From: Azophilus sp965220425
Lineage (GTDB): Bacteria; Pseudomonadota; Gammaproteobacteria; Pseudomonadales; Azotimanducaceae
Direction of reading: 5' to 3'
Assembly (NCBI GenBank): GCA_965220425.1
Contig: OZ244830.1
Location: 2,604,001-2,668,000, forward strand
Length of the DNA stretch: 64,000 nt
The position numbers and the translations under genes were made by a program. Shown one piece after another: positions 7,551-17,243 of this stretch. Under the pieces are notes generated by a model. That model was not told where the DNA came from. It saw only the letters and a list, made by a program, of their open reading frames with translations, and ran no database searches. Position 1 is the first letter of the stretch, and each line of letters begins with the position of its first letter.

Positions 7551-10500
7551 ATGGCCGAGTTGCTGGTGCTTGCGGGACCCCCCGCACTGTCGGCGTTTCG
7601 TCTGGAGAAGCTTCGCGACGGACTGGGTATCGCCGGCCTGTACGCGGAATTCGTGCATCTCCTCAAGCTCGAGGGGCGGCTCGAGGCGGCCGAACGGGAG
7701 CGGGCGGAGGCTCTACTGCGTTACGGCCCCGAGACAGACCTTCCCAAGCGTCAGGGCGAGTTGCGGCTCACCGTGGTACCCCGCCACGGAACGATTTCGC
7801 CCTGGTCGAGCAAGGCGACCGACATCTTTCACATCTGCGACCTGGAAAAGGTTGTCCGCGTGGAGCGGGGCGTGCGCTGGTTCTCCACGGCGCCGTTCGA
7901 CGAAGCGGCCGTCGGCTCGCTCTACGACCGCATGACCGAGTGCGTCGTCAACGAGGATGACCTGGAGTCCGTGTTCGCCACCCTGGCGCCGAGGCGATTC
8001 GCCCGGGTAGGTGTGCTGGCCGGCGGCGCCGACGCGCTGTGGCGGGCCAACCGGGACCTGGGTCTTGCACTGTCGGAAGACGAGGTCGACTACCTGGCGG
8101 ATGCGTTCGCCGAGTTGGGCCGCGACCCGAGCGATGTGGAACTCGTGATGTTCGCCCAGGCGAACTCCGAGCACTGCCGGCACAAGATCTTCAACGCCGG
8201 CTGGACGGTGGACGGCAACGCGGAATCCCGATCGCTGTTCGCCATGATTCGCAATACCTTCGCCGAAATCAACGGCGCCGGCATCCTGAGTGCCTATGCG
8301 GACAACGCGGCTGTCATCGAGGGCTATCGGAACCAGCGCTTCTTCGCCGATCCGGATAGCCGGGAATACGGCCACATCGACGAGCAGATGCCCGTGCTGA
8401 TGAAGGTGGAGACCCACAACCATCCCACGGCCATCGCGCCCTATCCGGGGGCCGCCACGGGCAGCGGCGGAGAGATCCGCGACGAAGGCGCGGTGGGGAG
8501 GGGATCGAAGCCCAAGGCCGGGCTGACGGGATTCACCACATCGCACCTGAATATTCCCGGGTTCCCGGAACCCTGGGAAAGCGGCACGGACAAGCCGGAG
8601 CACATGGCCTCTGCCCTCGACATCATGCTGGAAGGCCCGATCGGTGGGGCGGCTTTCAACAACGAGTACGGCCGGCCGGCGCTCACGGGCTACTTCCGGA
8701 CCTTTGAACAATCCGACGGTGCGGGGCGCCTGCGGGGGTACCACAAACCGGTTATGGTCGCGGGCGGCCTGGGCAACGTGCGGCCCGGCCATGTGCAGCC
8801 GTTGCCGTTCCCGCCGGGCACCCGGCTGGTGGTGCTGGGCGGCCCGGCGATGCTGATTGGCCTGGGCGGGGGCGCCGCCTCCAGCATGGCGTCCGGCGCC
8901 AGTTTGCCAGAACTGGATTTCGCCTCGGTGCAGCGGGACAACGCGGAGATGCAGCGCCGCTGCCAGGAGGTTATCGATGCCTGCTGCGCGCTCGGTGAGG
9001 AGAACCCCATTCTGCTCATTCACGATGTCGGCGCCGGTGGGCTTTCCAATGCGCTGCCGGAACTGGTGCAGGGTGGCAGCGCGGGGGGGCGCTTCGAATT
9101 GCGCGACGTTCCGAATGCAGACCCCGGCATGTCGCCCATGGAGATCTGGTGCAACGAAGCCCAGGAACGCTATGTGCTGGGGATTGCGGCCCAGGGCATC
9201 GAGCGTTTCGAGGGGTTGTGCCGGCGCGAACGATGCCCCTACGCGATACTCGGCGAATCCACCTCCGAGCGGAAGTTGCTGCTCACCGACCGCGTATTCG
9301 GCAACCGTCCCGTCGATCTGCCGCTGTCGGTGCTGTTCGGGAAGCCGCCGAAGGTGCAGCGCGCCTTCCAGCGGCGCGCGTCGCCAGTCGAATCCCTGGA
9401 TCTGCAGGATGTCGAACTGGACGAGGCGATCCGGCGCGTGCTCGGTTTCCCGGCTGTGGCGAGCAAGCAATTCCTGATCACCATCGGCGACCGCAGCATC
9501 ACCGGCCTGATCGGTCAAGAGCAGATGGTCGGCCCCTGGCAGGTGCCCGTCTGCGACGTTGCGGTGACGCTCGGCGGCTACCGGACGTTTCAGGGCGAGG
9601 CCATGGCCATGGGCGAACGGTCTCCGCTGGCCCTCATCGATGCGGCGGCATCGGCGCGCATGGCGGTCGGCGAAGCGCTGACCAACCTGGCCGCAGCGGC
9701 TCTCGAAGCGCTCGACAGGACGGTGCTGTCGGCCAACTGGATGGCGGCTTCCGGCGATGAAGCCGAAGAACAGGCACTCTTCGATGCGGTTCGCGCGGTC
9801 GGGATGGAACTCTGCCCGGCGCTCGGCATCGCCATTCCGGTCGGCAAGGACAGCCTCTCGATGCGCACCCAGTGGCGGGACGAGGACGGCGCATCGGTCC
9901 GCGAGGTCGTCGCGCCGATGACGCTGATCGTCTCCGCGTTCGCCCCGGTCGCGGACGCCCGCCGCACGCTTACGCCGCAACTCCGGCCGGCCCTCGGCGA
10001 GCCCTCCACCGGGAGCGGTACCGGGCCCGCACGGTTGTTGCTCGTCGATCTGGGCGGCGGCCGCAACCGCATGGGCGGCAGCGCGCTGGCCCAGTGTTTC
10101 GGCAAACGGGGCGGCGAGTGTCCCGATGTGGATGACGCCGAAGCCCTGGCCCGGGCGCTGAACGCTACCCTGGCCCTGAACCGGGAAGGCCGCATTCTCG
10201 CGTATCACGACCGGTCCGACGGCGGGTTGCTGGCGGCGCTGGCCGAGATGGCGTTTGCGGGCCGTCTCGGGTGGGATGTCGATATCGATGATGACGATCT
10301 CCTCGGCGCGCTCTTCAACGAGGAACTCGGCCTGGTGCTGCAGGTTGCGGTGTCCGAGGCGCCCGTGGTCGTGGAACGGTACGGCGGCATCCGGGTGGTC
10401 GATCTCGGGGCCGTGAGGTTGGATCAGCGTCTGCGCATCCGGCATCGCGGCGCCCTGGCGGTCGACTCCGAGCGCGCCGACTGGCAACGCCGCTGGGCCG

Positions 10501-11426
10501 AACCGAGCTACCGGATGCAGCGCCTGCGGGACAATCCGGCGGCGGCGGACCAGGAATACGCGGTCATCGGCGACAACGGCGACCCGGGCCTGTGCGCCGC
10601 GCTGAAATTCGAGCCGGGTGCAGATCCGGCACGCGCATTTTCCATCGTCAACGCCCGGCCCCGGGTCGCCGTGCTGCGCGAACAGGGCGTCAACGGCCAA
10701 CTGGAGATGGCCGCCGCTTTCGACCGGGCCGGGTTCACCAGTGTCGATGTACACATGAGCGATCTCCTGAGCGGCGCGGCGAACCTGCTCGACTTCCCGG
10801 TTTTCGCCGCATGCGGCGGGTTCTCTTACGGGGATGTGCTCGGCGGCGGCGGCGGCTGGGCCAAGAGCGTCCTGTTCCATGAACGGGTGCGCGATGCCTT
10901 CGAGGCGTTCTTCCACGCGGACCGGCTGGCGCTCGGCATCTGCAACGGCTGCCAGATGATGGCCAATCTCAAGGAACTGATCCCCGGAGCGGAAAGCTGG
11001 CCGCGATTCGTGCGCAACCGTTCCGACCAGTTCGAGGCGCGCACCGTGCTCGTGCGCATCAACCCGGTGGCCTCGCCCTGGCTGGAAGGCATGGCGGGCA
11101 GCATCATTCCGGCCCCGGTGGCGCATGGGGAAGGGCGCGCGGAGTTCCGCGATCCGGCGGAATTCGAGGCATTGGCGACCCGTGGGCAACTCTGCGCCCA
11201 ATATGTGACCACTCGGCACGATCCCGCGCGCACCTATCCCGCCAACCCGAACGGTTCGGCCAAAGGTCTGGCGGGCGTCACCGCGGCGGCGGGCCGGGTG
11301 CTGGTGATGATGCCCCATCCGGAACGGGTGTTCCGGGCATGCCAGAATGCGTGGCCGGATCCGGCCTGGAAAGAGGACGGGCCCTGGTTGCGCCTGTTCA
11401 GAAACGCCCGAAAGACCGTCGGCTGA
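7551..11426 (+). CDS. purL: Phosphoribosylformylglycinamidine synthase
   Basis: Fourth step of de novo purine synthesis: FGAR, glutamine and ATP to FGAM. The 1291 residues are the full large single-chain form typical of Proteobacteria. The synthetase part includes FAQANSEHCRHKIFNA and METHNHPTAIAPYPGAATG. The C-terminal glutaminase domain carries the nucleophile Cys in GICNGCQMM, preceded by CGGFSYGDVLGGGGGWAKS. ATG 7551 follows an AGAGG ribosome site at good spacing. Its own promoter was not identified. The MITE at 7195-7460 separates it from tadA, so the old tadA-purL linkage may be broken. Confidence 0.98.
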   Translation: MAELLVLAGPPALSAFRLEKLRDGLGIAGLYAEFVHLLKLEGRLEAAERERAEALLRYGPETDLPKRQGELRLTVVPRHGTISPWSSKATDIFHICDLEKVVRVERGVRWFSTAPFDEAAVGSLYDRMTECVVNEDDLESVFATLAPRRFARVGVLAGGADALWRANRDLGLALSEDEVDYLADAFAELGRDPSDVELVMFAQANSEHCRHKIFNAGWTVDGNAESRSLFAMIRNTFAEINGAGILSAYADNAAVIEGYRNQRFFADPDSREYGHIDEQMPVLMKVETHNHPTAIAPYPGAATGSGGEIRDEGAVGRGSKPKAGLTGFTTSHLNIPGFPEPWESGTDKPEHMASALDIMLEGPIGGAAFNNEYGRPALTGYFRTFEQSDGAGRLRGYHKPVMVAGGLGNVRPGHVQPLPFPPGTRLVVLGGPAMLIGLGGGAASSMASGASLPELDFASVQRDNAEMQRRCQEVIDACCALGEENPILLIHDVGAGGLSNALPELVQGGSAGGRFELRDVPNADPGMSPMEIWCNEAQERYVLGIAAQGIERFEGLCRRERCPYAILGESTSERKLLLTDRVFGNRPVDLPLSVLFGKPPKVQRAFQRRASPVESLDLQDVELDEAIRRVLGFPAVASKQFLITIGDRSITGLIGQEQMVGPWQVPVCDVAVTLGGYRTFQGEAMAMGERSPLALIDAAASARMAVGEALTNLAAAALEALDRTVLSANWMAASGDEAEEQALFDAVRAVGMELCPALGIAIPVGKDSLSMRTQWRDEDGASVREVVAPMTLIVSAFAPVADARRTLTPQLRPALGEPSTGSGTGPARLLLVDLGGGRNRMGGSALAQCFGKRGGECPDVDDAEALARALNATLALNREGRILAYHDRSDGGLLAALAEMAFAGRLGWDVDIDDDDLLGALFNEELGLVLQVAVSEAPVVVERYGGIRVVDLGAVRLDQRLRIRHRGALAVDSERADWQRRWAEPSYRMQRLRDNPAAADQEYAVIGDNGDPGLCAALKFEPGADPARAFSIVNARPRVAVLREQGVNGQLEMAAAFDRAGFTSVDVHMSDLLSGAANLLDFPVFAACGGFSYGDVLGGGGGWAKSVLFHERVRDAFEAFFHADRLALGICNGCQMMANLKELIPGAESWPRFVRNRSDQFEARTVLVRINPVASPWLEGMAGSIIPAPVAHGEGRAEFRDPAEFEALATRGQLCAQYVTTRHDPARTYPANPNGSAKGLAGVTAAAGRVLVMMPHPERVFRACQNAWPDPAWKEDGPWLRLFRNARKTVG

Positions 11427-11477
11427 CCGCTGACCGCCCGGATGGCACAAGAGAGATTCGACTCACAGGAAAACCCG

Positions 11478-12014
11478 ATGCTCTATCAACTGGATGACCG
11501 CCGGGTCGTTGCGGAGGGAGACTATTTCGTGGCGCCGAGCGCGGCCGTCATCGGCAGGGTCCGGCTCAAGAGCAACGTGAGCGTCTGGTTCAGCGCCGTG
11601 GTGCGCGGCGACGACGAGCCCATCGTCATCGGCGAGAACTCCAATATCCAGGACTGCGCCGTAGTGCATACCGACCCGGGTTTCCCCTGCATCCTGGGCG
11701 ACAATGTCACCGTCGGCCACAAGGCGGTGGTGCACGGCTGCGAAATCGGCGACAACACCACGGTCGGCATCAACGCCGTGGTGCTGAGCGGCGCCAGGGT
11801 AGGGAAGAACTGCCTCATCGGCGCGAATTCCCTCGTCGCGGAAGGCAAGCAGATTCCGGACAACTCACTGGTCATCGGCACGCCGGGCCGCATCATCGCC
11901 AAAGTGACGCCGGAACGCCTGGAGAACCTGAAGCGCAACTACCTGCACTATGTCGAGAACGGCCGGAAGTTCACGGCCGGGTTGGCTGTGCAGGAATCGG
12001 CGGACAGGCCCTGA
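11478..12014 (+). CDS. Gamma-class carbonic anhydrase family protein
   Basis: Left-handed parallel beta-helix protein of hexapeptide repeats (ILGDNVTVGHKAVVHGCEIGDNTTVGINAVVLSGARVG). It has the metal-binding histidines of the gamma-CA/YrdA/PaaY group (VVHTD, VGHKAVVHGC). Such proteins are trimeric and may hydrate CO2; many have no proven activity. The start ATG 11478 is preferred over the in-frame ATG 11442 because AGGA lies 8-9 bases upstream and the domain starts at once (MLYQLDDRRVVAEGDYFVAPSA). It follows purL by about 50 bases. Confidence 0.88.
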   Translation: MLYQLDDRRVVAEGDYFVAPSAAVIGRVRLKSNVSVWFSAVVRGDDEPIVIGENSNIQDCAVVHTDPGFPCILGDNVTVGHKAVVHGCEIGDNTTVGINAVVLSGARVGKNCLIGANSLVAEGKQIPDNSLVIGTPGRIIAKVTPERLENLKRNYLHYVENGRKFTAGLAVQESADRP

Positions 12015-12035
12015 GACAGGTCCCGGCCGTTTCCT

Positions 12036-12326
12036 GTGGTTGATATTCGATCGAAAGGGACGATCACGATCGGCGGACAAACCGTCCAATTCCGGCATGC
12101 TGGCCCAAACGTCATGCAGTGGGCGGGAAGATCGGCAGCGCCCGTGGTTCAGGCGCTGCGGTGGCTGGGCCCCGCCGCCGCCGCGGACGCGCAGATCGTT
12201 TCGACGCTGAAATGCGACCTTCCCGAAGACGTGAAGCGCGACCTGCTCCGGAACAGCCGCAATCTACCGGGATGGGCGCTTCCGCTGGCGCACAGCATCA
12301 TGGCCGATCCAGCGGTTGCAGCATGA
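12036..12326 (+). pseudogene. AbiEi/DUF6088-like antitoxin, C-terminal remnant
   Basis: A 96-residue ORF opening with GTG 12036 (VDIRSKGTITIGGQTVQFRHAGPN...), containing VMQWAGRSAAPVVQALRWLG. I recognise this as the C-terminal half of AbiEi/DUF6088-type antitoxins. The N-terminal winged-helix part is absent, so the gene appears truncated. Its stop overlaps the next ATG (ATGA at 12323), as in AbiE-type operons, where the AbiEii nucleotidyltransferase toxin follows. The family call is from memory of motifs and is moderate. Confidence 0.5.
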
Positions 12327-12418
12327 AAGGATCCTCCGAGTCCTTTCTCGCCTTTCCGGAACAAGACAAGCGGAATGTGTTTGCGGCAGCGGCAAGCCGT
12401 CTCGATACCTTGCCTAGC
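12323..12418 (+). pseudogene. AbiEii-like nucleotidyltransferase toxin, N-terminal remnant
   Basis: From ATG 12323 the frame reads ESFLAFPEQDKRNVFAAAASRLDTLPS, which resembles the start of AbiEii/DUF1814 toxins (FLxLPxxDRRxVFxxAAxxLxTLPxxVEKDFW). Directly after LPS the toxin homology stops and the DNA continues as a different gene fragment in another frame. The nucleotidyltransferase core is missing, so the toxin cannot be active. Confidence 0.45.
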
Positions 12419-12419
12419 C

Positions 12420-12746
12420 GCCCCACGCGGGTCGCCGATCGTATACCACGGCTCCATGGACTTGCTGCTGCGCCACATCGACGGAGAACCCCGGCGCACG
12501 ATGCAGCCGGACCAGTCCCCGTTCCTGCATGCCGAGCGCGTGAACTTGCCCGGTCGTTCCGCCATGATCAGCGGCAAGCTCGACTTGCCGAGCGTGGTTC
12601 TGGAGGTGGACCACACTGCGGACATACGCCGGGGCAAGCTCCGGCAGTACGAGGCGTGGCGGTTCCCGGAGGTGTGGGTAGAGGCGCTGGACCGGCCGTG
12701 CATTATTGACGAATACCAAAGAAGGTGGGATAGTCCCACCCTATGA
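12420..12746 (+). pseudogene. Uma2-like nuclease fragment
   Basis: In the frame ending at 12746 the protein reads SMDLLLRHIDGEPRR, then DLPSVVLEVDHTADIRRGKL and YEAWRFPEVWVE. This looks like the conserved C-terminal half of Uma2/PD-(D/E)XK-type putative nucleases. There is no plausible start, and the 5' end runs into the AbiEii remnant. Its stop TGA overlaps the ATG of the following antitoxin gene. Function is presumably lost. Confidence 0.45.
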
Positions 12747-12976
12747 AAACAGCTCGAGCGGACGCCAAGAAACGCGTGGTCATTCCCGGAGCGGAGCCAG
12801 GGGATATCTTTGACGTCCAGCGGGAGGGGGAGGAGCGATATGTGCTCGTCCGTCTGTATCGGCCCGCCGCCAGGGCGCCCATGAACCGTAAAGAATGCCT
12901 TGACGCGATTTCCCAAACGCCTCTGAGCCCGACGCTCTCATGGGAGCAACTGCGGCAACTGACGCGCGAGCCATGA
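12743..12976 (+). CDS. AbrB-like antitoxin (VapB type)
   Basis: A 77-residue protein with a short swapped-hairpin AbrB-like N-terminus (KTARADAKKRVVIPGAEPGDIFDVQREGEERYVLVRL) and a C-terminal tail (SWEQLRQLTREP) of the kind that wraps its toxin. It overlaps the downstream PIN-domain gene by ATGA, the classic toxin-antitoxin coupling. It is predicted to neutralise that toxin and repress the operon. The ATG at 12743 overlaps the stop of the preceding nuclease fragment. Confidence 0.75.
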   Translation: MKTARADAKKRVVIPGAEPGDIFDVQREGEERYVLVRLYRPAARAPMNRKECLDAISQTPLSPTLSWEQLRQLTREP

Positions 12977-13389
12977 TCCTGCTGGATACCAACGTTCTGA
13001 TCTACGCGTCGGAAAATAGAGGCCGGCATCATGAATGGGCACGGCAAACCATTGCCGACGCTGTTTCCGGCGAAGGGGCGGCCATCAATGCCATATGCCT
13101 CGCCGAGACCTGCGTTGGCGAACGAGACCCCGACACGTCGGCGGCCCGTATCCGTGGTTGGGGCGTTGCGATTCTCGATGTGCCCGTTGCCGCCGCAGAG
13201 GTTTGCGCCACGGCATACCGGCAGTACCTTGATCGAAGGCGGCGGCAAACCGGCGAAGACTCGCCTCGAATTCCGTTGTCTGATTTCTTCATTGGCGCGC
13301 ACGCTCAAACAATGGGCTGGACGCTGGCAACGGCGGACACCGCACGGATCGAGACCTATTTCCCATCAGTGAAGCTGATCGTACCGTGA
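12973..13389 (+). CDS. PIN-domain ribonuclease toxin (VapC type)
   Basis: Starts at ATG 12973 (MILLDTNVLIYAS), giving 138 residues, a typical VapC length; the frame is open further upstream but that part overlaps the antitoxin. Acidic active-site residues are visible: Asp in LLDTNVL, Glu in CLAETCVGE, Asp in LSDFFIGAHA and Asp in TLATADTARIETYF. VapC toxins cleave specific RNAs when free of antitoxin. Both genes look intact, unlike the toxin-antitoxin debris just upstream. Confidence 0.82.
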   Translation: MILLDTNVLIYASENRGRHHEWARQTIADAVSGEGAAINAICLAETCVGERDPDTSAARIRGWGVAILDVPVAAAEVCATAYRQYLDRRRRQTGEDSPRIPLSDFFIGAHAQTMGWTLATADTARIETYFPSVKLIVP

Positions 13390-13588
13390 ACGCCGCCAGT
13401 ACACGTCCATCCATGGCATCGACGTGAACCGCTGATGCATCCATTTGCGGCCACATGGTTGACTACACGGAGACCACACTACGCTCGCCCCGCCTTGCTG
13501 GACGAAAAAGGCGATGGGCGCCACCCAGTCCGGCACGCCGTGCTCGATCACCGACTTGTCCGTCCGGCAGTCTTGCCTTGGCGGATCG

Positions 13589-15004
<1,416 letters not shown>

Positions 15005-15118
15005 GGCCCGCCTCCCGGAATTCGAAAGGCGCCATTGTTTCCGAGCCGGGACGGCGCGTCAAAGCGGTGACGCGGGGCTCGGCAAGCTCGGTTCGCAGTA
15101 TCTCCGTTCGAGTTGGAA

Positions 15119-15135
15119 ACGGCTTGGCAAGCCGT
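15119..15135. promoter_or_regulatory. Palindrome over the leuA -35 box
   Basis: ACGGCTT-ggc-AAGCCGT is a perfect 7-base inverted repeat covering the predicted -35 hexamer (15124-15129). A look-alike, GGCTCGGCAAGCTCGG, lies about 45 bases upstream near 15077. The position suits an operator, but no regulator is identified here. Confidence 0.4.
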
Positions 15136-15152
15136 CCTCCCGGGGCTATAGT
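15124..15152 (+). promoter_or_regulatory. Predicted sigma-70 promoter of leuA
   Basis: The -35 box TTGGCA (15124-15129) and -10 box TATAGT (15147-15152) are separated by exactly 17 bases. The predicted start of transcription (about 15159-15160) falls on or next to the ATG of the short leucine-rich ORF, which would make that leader leaderless. Confidence 0.65.
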
Positions 15153-15159
15153 GCGCGCC

Positions 15160-15222
15160 ATGAAATCGGTAGCCCGCCAACAGCATCCGTCTCTGCCCAT
15201 CCTGCTGCTTCTGCCGGCGTAG
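15160..15222 (+). CDS. Candidate leucine leader peptide upstream of leuA
   Basis: A 20-codon ORF ending SLPILLLLPA, with five leucines in its last nine residues, four of them in a row. It lies between a strong promoter and leuA, 82 bases before the leuA ATG. A hairpin with 7-base arms (TGCCGGC-gta-GCCGGCA, about 15212-15228) overlaps its stop codon and is followed by ACCCATTTT. Leucine-codon-rich leaders control leu operons by ribosome stalling and attenuation in enterobacteria. This gene is inferred to do the same; no homology is claimed. Confidence 0.5.
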   Translation: MKSVARQQHPSLPILLLLPA

Positions 15223-15304
15223 CCGGCAACCCATTTTCCACACAAGGGCAGCCGCCCGACTTGAAGCAAAACCCCAAACCTGAAACAGCCAGGACGCAAG
15301 GGTC

Positions 15305-17017
15305 ATGAGCGAGCAGACCACAGTTAATCGAGGCTCCGCATCCACCCGTGCCGGACGGGCCCGCGGCAGCATGCCTTTTCACAAATACCGTTCCTTCCAG
15401 CCCATCGCGCTGCCACGGCGCCGGTGGCCCGGCAAGGCCATCGAACGCGCGCCGCGCTGGTGCAGCGTGGACCTGCGCGACGGCAACCAGGCGTTGGTCG
15501 ACCCGATGAACGTCGACGAAAAGCTGCAGATGTACGAACTGCTGCTCGAGGTCGGCTTCGCCGAGATCGAGGTCGGCTTTCCGGCAGCCTCGCAACCGGA
15601 TTTCGACTTCATCCGCCGCATCATCGACGAGGGCCGGATCCCGGACGACGTGACCGTGCAGGTTCTCTGCCAGGCCCGGGAAGAACTGATCGAGCGGACG
15701 GTGCGGGCGCTTCACGGCGCGCCGAACGTCATCTTCCACCTCTACAACTCCACCTCGGAACTGCAGCGGCGCGTGGTCTTCGAGATGGGCCGTTCCGGCA
15801 TCGTCGACCTGGCCGTGCGGGGCACCCGGATCGTCAAGCAGGGGCTGAGCGCGCTCGACTCGAACATCAGTTTCGAATACTCCCCGGAAAGCTTCACGGG
15901 TACCGAGCTGGATTTCGCCGTGGAGATCTGCACGGCGGTGGCCGAGGAGTGGGGCGCGACGGCCGACGAGCCCATCATCGTCAATCTGCCCTCGACCGTG
16001 GAGATGGCCACGCCCAACATCTACGCCGACCAGATCGAATGGTTCGCCACCCGCTTCCCGCACCGCGACAAGGCGGTGATCAGCCTGCATACCCACAACG
16101 ACCGGGGAACGGGCATCGCGGCCACGGAACTCGCGCTGATGGCCGGCGCCGAACGGGTCGAAGGCACGCTGTTCGGCAACGGCGAGCGCACCGGCAACTG
16201 CGACATCGTCACCCTGGCCATGAACCTGTTCAGCCAGGGTGTCGATCCCGAACTGGATTTCAGCGATATGCCGCGCATCCGCCGGACGGTCGAGGCCATC
16301 AACAAGCTGCCGGTCCACGAGCGTCATCCATACGCCGGCGACCTCGTGTTCACGGCGTTTTCCGGTTCCCACCAGGATGCCATCAAGAAAGGCATGGCCA
16401 AGGTGGACCGGGACCGGTGGGAAGTGCCCTATCTGCCCATCGACCCGGGCGATGTCGGTTCGTCCTACAAGGAAACCGTGCGTGTCAACAGCCAGTCGGG
16501 CAAGGGCGGCGTCGGTTTTCTGCTCGAGGAGTTCTACGGCATCGTGCTGCCCCGGGAGATGCTCAGGGAGTTCAGCGGCATCGTGCAGAAGCTGACGGAG
16601 TCGCTCGACCGGGAAGTCAAGGCAGCCGAGATTTTTCAGGCCCTGCTCGACGAATACGCAGTCGAGTCGGGGCCGTACCGGCTGGTCGATTTTGACGTTC
16701 TCACGGGACGGCAGGCCGACCAGCGCTGCATCGCCCGCGTGGAGGCAGCGGAGCAGCAGGTGACGATCGACGGCGAGGGCACGGGCCCCATCGAGGCATT
16801 CGTCAACGGCCTGGAGGAAACCCTCAACGAACCCGTCAGCATCGTCGAGTACCACGAACACGCGCTCGCCACGGGCAGCGATGCCAAGGCGATCTGCCTG
16901 CTCGCCATCGAAGACGCCGCAGGCGGACGCTGCTACGGCGTCGGCGTGAGCCGCAATACGATCACCGCATCGCTGCAGGGCGTCATCGCCGCCATGAACC
17001 GCCGCTGGAGACACTGA
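15305..17017 (+). CDS. leuA: 2-isopropylmalate synthase
   Basis: First committed step of leucine synthesis: acetyl-CoA plus 2-oxoisovalerate. At 570 residues it is the longer LeuA type with a C-terminal regulatory domain. The TIM-barrel catalytic part has VDLRDGNQALVDPM and the metal-binding HTHNDRGTGIAATELALMAG. The linker shows GNGERTGNCDIV, and the C-terminal leucine-binding (LeuA dimer) domain ends near GVSRNTITASLQGVIAAMNR. Start ATG 15305 follows AAGGGTC. No leuB/C/D genes lie in the window. A promoter, palindrome and leucine-rich leader ORF sit upstream. Confidence 0.97.
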   Translation: MSEQTTVNRGSASTRAGRARGSMPFHKYRSFQPIALPRRRWPGKAIERAPRWCSVDLRDGNQALVDPMNVDEKLQMYELLLEVGFAEIEVGFPAASQPDFDFIRRIIDEGRIPDDVTVQVLCQAREELIERTVRALHGAPNVIFHLYNSTSELQRRVVFEMGRSGIVDLAVRGTRIVKQGLSALDSNISFEYSPESFTGTELDFAVEICTAVAEEWGATADEPIIVNLPSTVEMATPNIYADQIEWFATRFPHRDKAVISLHTHNDRGTGIAATELALMAGAERVEGTLFGNGERTGNCDIVTLAMNLFSQGVDPELDFSDMPRIRRTVEAINKLPVHERHPYAGDLVFTAFSGSHQDAIKKGMAKVDRDRWEVPYLPIDPGDVGSSYKETVRVNSQSGKGGVGFLLEEFYGIVLPREMLREFSGIVQKLTESLDREVKAAEIFQALLDEYAVESGPYRLVDFDVLTGRQADQRCIARVEAAEQQVTIDGEGTGPIEAFVNGLEETLNEPVSIVEYHEHALATGSDAKAICLLAIEDAAGGRCYGVGVSRNTITASLQGVIAAMNRRWRH

Positions 17018-17243
17018 GCGGCCCAATATCGGCGGGAACGCTTGAATGGGGCGGGCTTACGGCGTGACTTCTTTCCCTGCGAGTTTCCACCCGGCTGTCC
17101 GGGGCGCTGACGTGCAAGCAACAAACGTTTCCGGTGATTTGCTCAATGCAGTTGGGCGTCTCCGTTGAGTGCGGTACGCCCGCTCGGAGCCGGGTCACCG
17201 ACTGTCTGATAACAGAACCGGTCCCATGGGAGGAAACGGTTCG

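Noticed and set aside
7713..11450. 1245-codon open frame antisense to purL
   Set aside because: It mirrors the codon structure of purL; the translation is Arg/His/Ala-rich with no recognisable domain. This is common in GC-rich genes.
13390..13588. Minus-strand ORF downstream of the POT gene
   Set aside because: About 60 codons with no family motif, no ribosome site and unusual composition; probably spurious.
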